Source of the DNA: a bacterium
GTDB lineage: Bacteria; Spirochaetota; JAHITG01
Length of the DNA: 7,590 nt
Assembly: GCA_028711675.1 (NCBI GenBank)
Contig: JAQTRT010000152.1
Coordinates: forward strand, 1-7,590
Direction of reading: 5' to 3'
The notes under the pieces were generated by a model. The model saw only the letters and a list, made by a program, of their open reading frames with translations. It did no database searches and was not told where the DNA came from. Both the position numbers and the translations under genes were made by a program. Positions within the stretch are counted from its first letter, which is position 1, and every line of letters starts with the position of its first letter. Shown one piece after another: positions 5,031 through 7,590 of the stretch.

Positions 5031-6243
5031 GTTGTTTATCCCAGTCGATGCGGCCGGTCAGTTGCATCACGATGAACAAGGTCAGGATGCAGCAGATGGT
5101 GATCGAGAGACCGGTGTACCCCTCAAGAAAAAAGGCGTACGAAAACAGAACCAGATAAACGAACTGCGAAAGCCCTGTTTCCAGAAGAGCGAACCGTATA
5201 CCCAGTACAAGCCGGATATATGAGATGACCAAACCTACCGAGACGGCAGAACAGATGGCCATGGCCAGATGGATATTCACGTGGTCCACAAGGTACGACA
5301 GGAGGAGGTGGAAGCTGAAAAAGCCTGTTGCCAGAAAGAAATAGTTCATACTATGGACACGGATACCCCTGATCGTTGTAATGATGAACATCAGGAAAAG
5401 AAAAAGGAACAATGAGATGGGAGCAAAAAAGGAGACCCTGCTGGCAAAAGGCCCGGGGTTCAATTTCTTCGGCATGTCCATCCCTATCTGAATGCCAGAG
5501 ATAAGGTTGGAATATTGCCAGGTGAGCTTCCATCCACTCCCCTCTCGCTCTTTCCGGGTAGGCGAGATACTGTATTCCGGGAAATCAATCTCATGAAAAT
5601 CCGTGAACATGGCCAGCTTAAAATTCTTGATCTGGGACACATTATTCCCGAAGACATACCACCAGTTATCCATGCCCTGGGATTCATAAGCCACATCGAC
5701 ATACTTGCTCTGGCCCGGGCTAAGCATGAGACCACTCCATATTTTTCCGTTGACAGGTTGAAGGTCCTTTACTTTTTCGCCATCAACCACAAAATTAAAA
5801 TTATCGTATACTCCTTCGGGGGTCGGAAAAGTATAGTCGAAATAAACCACCCTTGTCTCATCGGTAGTATTCTTCACAAGATACCTGCTGGTAAAAAAGA
5901 CCGTATACGTGGAATACCAAAGCAGGCCTTTCTTCCTGTAATCCAGTTTAAACTTCACTTTGATGTCACTGGACTCAAGATTAAGGGGATGGTCGGTTGT
6001 GACCAGTTTTGTCTCTTCGACTGTTTTACCGTTCTCTGAAGTCTTTATCTTCTCCAGTTTTTGTGTCTGGTAATAAATATACGGTGCCTGCTGCCTCTGG
6101 CTTGTGCCCCAGAGCTGGCCAACCGCATATTTTAACCTTGTATCCTGTGTATATGTGCGAAAATTCACAATAGCGCCAAGGATGAACCAGGCAATGCACA
6201 TACAGATAAAAATAAAAAGAATGGGCCTTATCCGTCTCCACAT
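5020..6243 (-). CDS. CreD-like inner-membrane protein
   Basis: This 407-residue membrane protein resembles the CreD family (in E. coli the inner-membrane product of the creABCD locus, linked to envelope stress and beta-lactam or colicin response; molecular function unknown). The layout fits: one N-terminal membrane helix (about 7-27), a large extracytoplasmic beta-rich domain (about 30-270, with KKGLLWYSTYTVFFTSRYLV), then five helices (about 271-291, 300-319, 325-346, 351-373, 377-395). The ending LTGRIDWDKQ corresponds to the typical CreD end, R-(I/V)-D-W. It is a little shorter than usual CreD (about 450). AAGGAGG (6249-6255) lies 5 nt before the ATG. No creB/creC regulator is visible. It overlaps the transposase tail by 11 bp, and its stop codon directly abuts the 17-bp repeat. 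The family call rests on motif memory, not alignment. Confidence 0.7.
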   Translation of the reverse strand: MWRRIRPILFIFICMCIAWFILGAIVNFRTYTQDTRLKYAVGQLWGTSQRQQAPYIYYQTQKLEKIKTSENGKTVEETKLVTTDHPLNLESSDIKVKFKLDYRKKGLLWYSTYTVFFTSRYLVKNTTDETRVVYFDYTFPTPEGVYDNFNFVVDGEKVKDLQPVNGKIWSGLMLSPGQSKYVDVAYESQGMDNWWYVFGNNVSQIKNFKLAMFTDFHEIDFPEYSISPTRKEREGSGWKLTWQYSNLISGIQIGMDMPKKLNPGPFASRVSFFAPISLFLFLFLMFIITTIRGIRVHSMNYFFLATGFFSFHLLLSYLVDHVNIHLAMAICSAVSVGLVISYIRLVLGIRFALLETGLSQFVYLVLFSYAFFLEGYTGLSITICCILTLFIVMQLTGRIDWDKQLNT

Positions 6244-6335
6244 ATGGTCCTCCTTATATCAAACAGTTTATTTTATTAATTTAATCCTTATTAAATCCAA
6301 TTTCCACATAAATCCTAAAAATGTACGATGTGCCA

Positions 6336-6352
6336 TGTACGGTACCGGCACC
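6336..6352 (-). repeat. Solitary third copy of the transposase-associated 17-bp repeat
   Basis: TGTACGGTACCGGCACC is identical to 5003-5019 and in the same orientation, inverted relative to 3971-3987. An extra GTGCC (6330-6334) could pair with GGCAC (6347-6351) to make a hairpin. With the copy at 5003 it encloses the whole CreD-like gene. There is no transposase next to this copy, as expected of REP-like sequences spread in trans. Confidence 0.75.
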
Positions 6353-6387
6353 CGAAAATATCCGGAATACAGGGATATCCTTTTCTC

Positions 6388-6415
6388 TTGACTATAAAAA
6401 AAGAATCACTATTTT
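6388..6415 (+). promoter_or_regulatory. Possible iorA promoter
   Basis: TTGACT (6388-6393), 16 nt, then TATTTT (6410-6415), a fair sigma-70-type pair. The implied start, near 6421-6423, is only 5-7 nt before the iorA ATG. That would give a nearly leaderless mRNA, in line with the missing Shine-Dalgarno. Confidence 0.4.
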
Positions 6416-6427
6416 TTATCTACTTTT

Positions 6428-7590
6428 ATGTCAAACCAATTACTTTTAACTGGAAATGAAGCTATTGCCCTGGGTTCTTATGAAGCCAATGTCAAGGTCG
6501 GGACAGGCTATCCGGGCACACCATCCACTGAGATCCTGGAGAACCTGAAGACCTATGAGGGCATTTACACCGAATGGTCGGTCAATGAAAAAGTAGCCCT
6601 GGAGATCGGGATCGGTTCAGCTATCACAGGCGCGCGTACACTGGTGACCATGAAACACGTGGGTCTGAACGTAGCCGCAGATCCGCTCTTCACAGCAGCA
6701 TACACGGGCATTAAAGCCGGCCTTGTCATAGTTTCAGCGGATGATCCGGGCATGTACTCTTCACAAAACGAGCAGGATAACCGCTTCTACGCCTTTTTCG
6801 CAAAGATACCGTGCCTGGAACCGTCCGATTCCCGGGAAGCCAGGGATTTTACAAAACTGGCCTTTGTGATCAGTGAACAGTTCGATACTCCGGTCATTCT
6901 TCGCTCCACAACACGCATCTCCCATACTAAATCAGTGGTCCCGGCCGGAGAAATATCCAGGAAAGACCAGGACCTGCAATTCATCCCTAACCCGCAAAAA
7001 TACGTGATGATACCGGCCCATGCGAAAGTAAGACATGCGGAACTGGAAAAACGGCTCATCGCGCTCAGGAAGTATTCGAACCAGAGTCCCGTGAACTGCA
7101 TCGAGATTAATGATAAAAAAATGGCTTTCATCACTTCAGGCATCTGTTATCAATATATCAAAGAAGTATTTCCGGATGCCTCGGTCCTTAAAATCGGCAT
7201 GATCCATCCCCTTCCCGATAAAATGATCAAGGAATTCTGCAGCCAGTTTAGCAAGGTCTATATTATGGAAGAACTGGACCCTTATCTGGAAACCCTGATA
7301 CGGTCACTGGGTATCAGCCATGTGGAAGGGAAAAGCCTTTTCCCGGCAACAGGCGAGCTGACACCGGATATCCTGAAAAATACTTTCGGAATGGGAATAA
7401 AAAAGGAGAAACCGGGCCCAACGATACTGGCACGGCCGCCGGCTCTCTGCCCGGGATGCACCCACCGGGCGGCCTTCCTTATTTTCAGAAAATTGAAGTT
7501 GAAAGTATCAGGCGACATCGGTTGCTATACCCTGGGTGTTCTTCCGCCCTACATGGCCATGGATACCACCATAGACATGGGCGCCAGTGT
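6428..7590 (+). CDS. iorA: Indolepyruvate:ferredoxin oxidoreductase alpha subunit (IorA), 3' end cut by the window edge
   Basis: IorA with IorB oxidatively decarboxylates aryl-pyruvates from aromatic amino acids (indolepyruvate + CoA + oxidised ferredoxin to indoleacetyl-CoA + CO2), using thiamine pyrophosphate, in the cytoplasm of anaerobes. The first 387 residues are present; the family is about 600. Visible in order: LLLTGNEAIALGSYEA (5-20), GYPGTPSTE (27-35), EWSVNEKVALEIGIGSA (49-65, E54 the likely cofactor-activating glutamate), TMKHVGLNVAADP (73-85), the cysteine motif CPGCTHR (341-347), and the start of the thiamine-pyrophosphate site GDIGCYTLG (362-370). The C-terminal ferredoxin-like clusters and any iorB lie beyond the edge. 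The ATG is the only possible start, as an in-frame stop lies at 6395-6397. No Shine-Dalgarno is present. Other 2-oxoacid:ferredoxin oxidoreductases are less likely given the fused layout and these motifs. Confidence 0.92.
   Translation, partial: MSNQLLLTGNEAIALGSYEANVKVGTGYPGTPSTEILENLKTYEGIYTEWSVNEKVALEIGIGSAITGARTLVTMKHVGLNVAADPLFTAAYTGIKAGLVIVSADDPGMYSSQNEQDNRFYAFFAKIPCLEPSDSREARDFTKLAFVISEQFDTPVILRSTTRISHTKSVVPAGEISRKDQDLQFIPNPQKYVMIPAHAKVRHAELEKRLIALRKYSNQSPVNCIEINDKKMAFITSGICYQYIKEVFPDASVLKIGMIHPLPDKMIKEFCSQFSKVYIMEELDPYLETLIRSLGISHVEGKSLFPATGELTPDILKNTFGMGIKKEKPGPTILARPPALCPGCTHRAAFLIFRKLKLKVSGDIGCYTLGVLPPYMAMDTTIDMGAS

Larger units (their letters stand above)
6244..6427. other. Divergent intergenic region between the CreD-like gene and iorA
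   Basis: This 184-bp AT-rich gap carries the upstream regions of both genes and the solitary 17-bp repeat. On the minus strand three GGATT(T/A)A-like direct repeats lie at about 6283-6316 before the CreD-like gene. TTGGAT (6295-6300) is a possible -35, without a convincing -10. Nothing else coding is seen. Confidence 0.4.

Noticed and set aside
3971..6352. CRISPR array
   Set aside because: Only three repeat copies, irregularly spaced by about 1 kb and in mixed orientation; this fits transposase-associated repeats, not CRISPR.
6104..6391. Plus-strand frame 6104-6391 reading through the solitary repeat
   Set aside because: Mostly antisense to the CreD-like gene and its upstream region; no ribosome-binding site or family match.
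6565..7518. Minus-strand frames within iorA (6565-6753, 6787-7143, 7282-7518)
   Set aside because: Antisense shadows of a clearly conserved iorA frame.

Overview
The window looks like chromosomal DNA of a spirochaete. Both flagellins carry the short-core FlaB architecture of periplasmic flagella, including the SMWFHIG block and the SRIRDVDMAEEMV C-terminal motif. They sit next to flaG and fliD, an order that, from memory, resembles the flaB/fliD neighbourhood of Treponema. I do not recognise the genus.

Left part (1-3955, all on the minus strand): a late flagellar filament cluster, transcribed right to left as flaB (2805-3665), flaB (1834-2676), flaG (1200-1583) and fliD (998 to beyond the left edge). 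The first flaB has an almost perfect sigma-28 promoter about 225 bp upstream and a long leader. Both flaB leaders carry the same hairpin: a loop AAGGAT closed by GC pairs, placed 10-11 nt upstream of the Shine-Dalgarno, with different but fully complementary stem sequences. This is what a CsrA translational control site would look like. A 190-bp palindromic element with 14-bp inverted ends lies between the second flaB and flaG.

Middle (3971-5030): an AT-rich IS200/REP-associated (Y1, HUH) transposase gene with a TTG start. It is bounded by a 17-bp inverted repeat, GGTGCCGGTACCGTACA, whose right copy encodes part of the transposase's last residues. A third, solitary copy lies at 6336-6352.

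Right part: a CreD-like inner-membrane protein gene (5020-6243, minus) overlaps the transposase tail by 11 bp and lies between two direct copies of the 17-bp repeat. Divergent from it is the 5' two-thirds of iorA, the alpha subunit of indolepyruvate:ferredoxin oxidoreductase (6428 to beyond the right edge), an enzyme of anaerobic amino-acid catabolism. It has no visible ribosome-binding site.

The flagellar genes form one functional unit: filament core, FlaG and filament cap. The transposase, CreD-like gene and iorA appear functionally unrelated to it and to each other. The most interesting signals are the paired flaB leader hairpins, the repeat set around the transposase, and the palindromic element between flaB and flaG.
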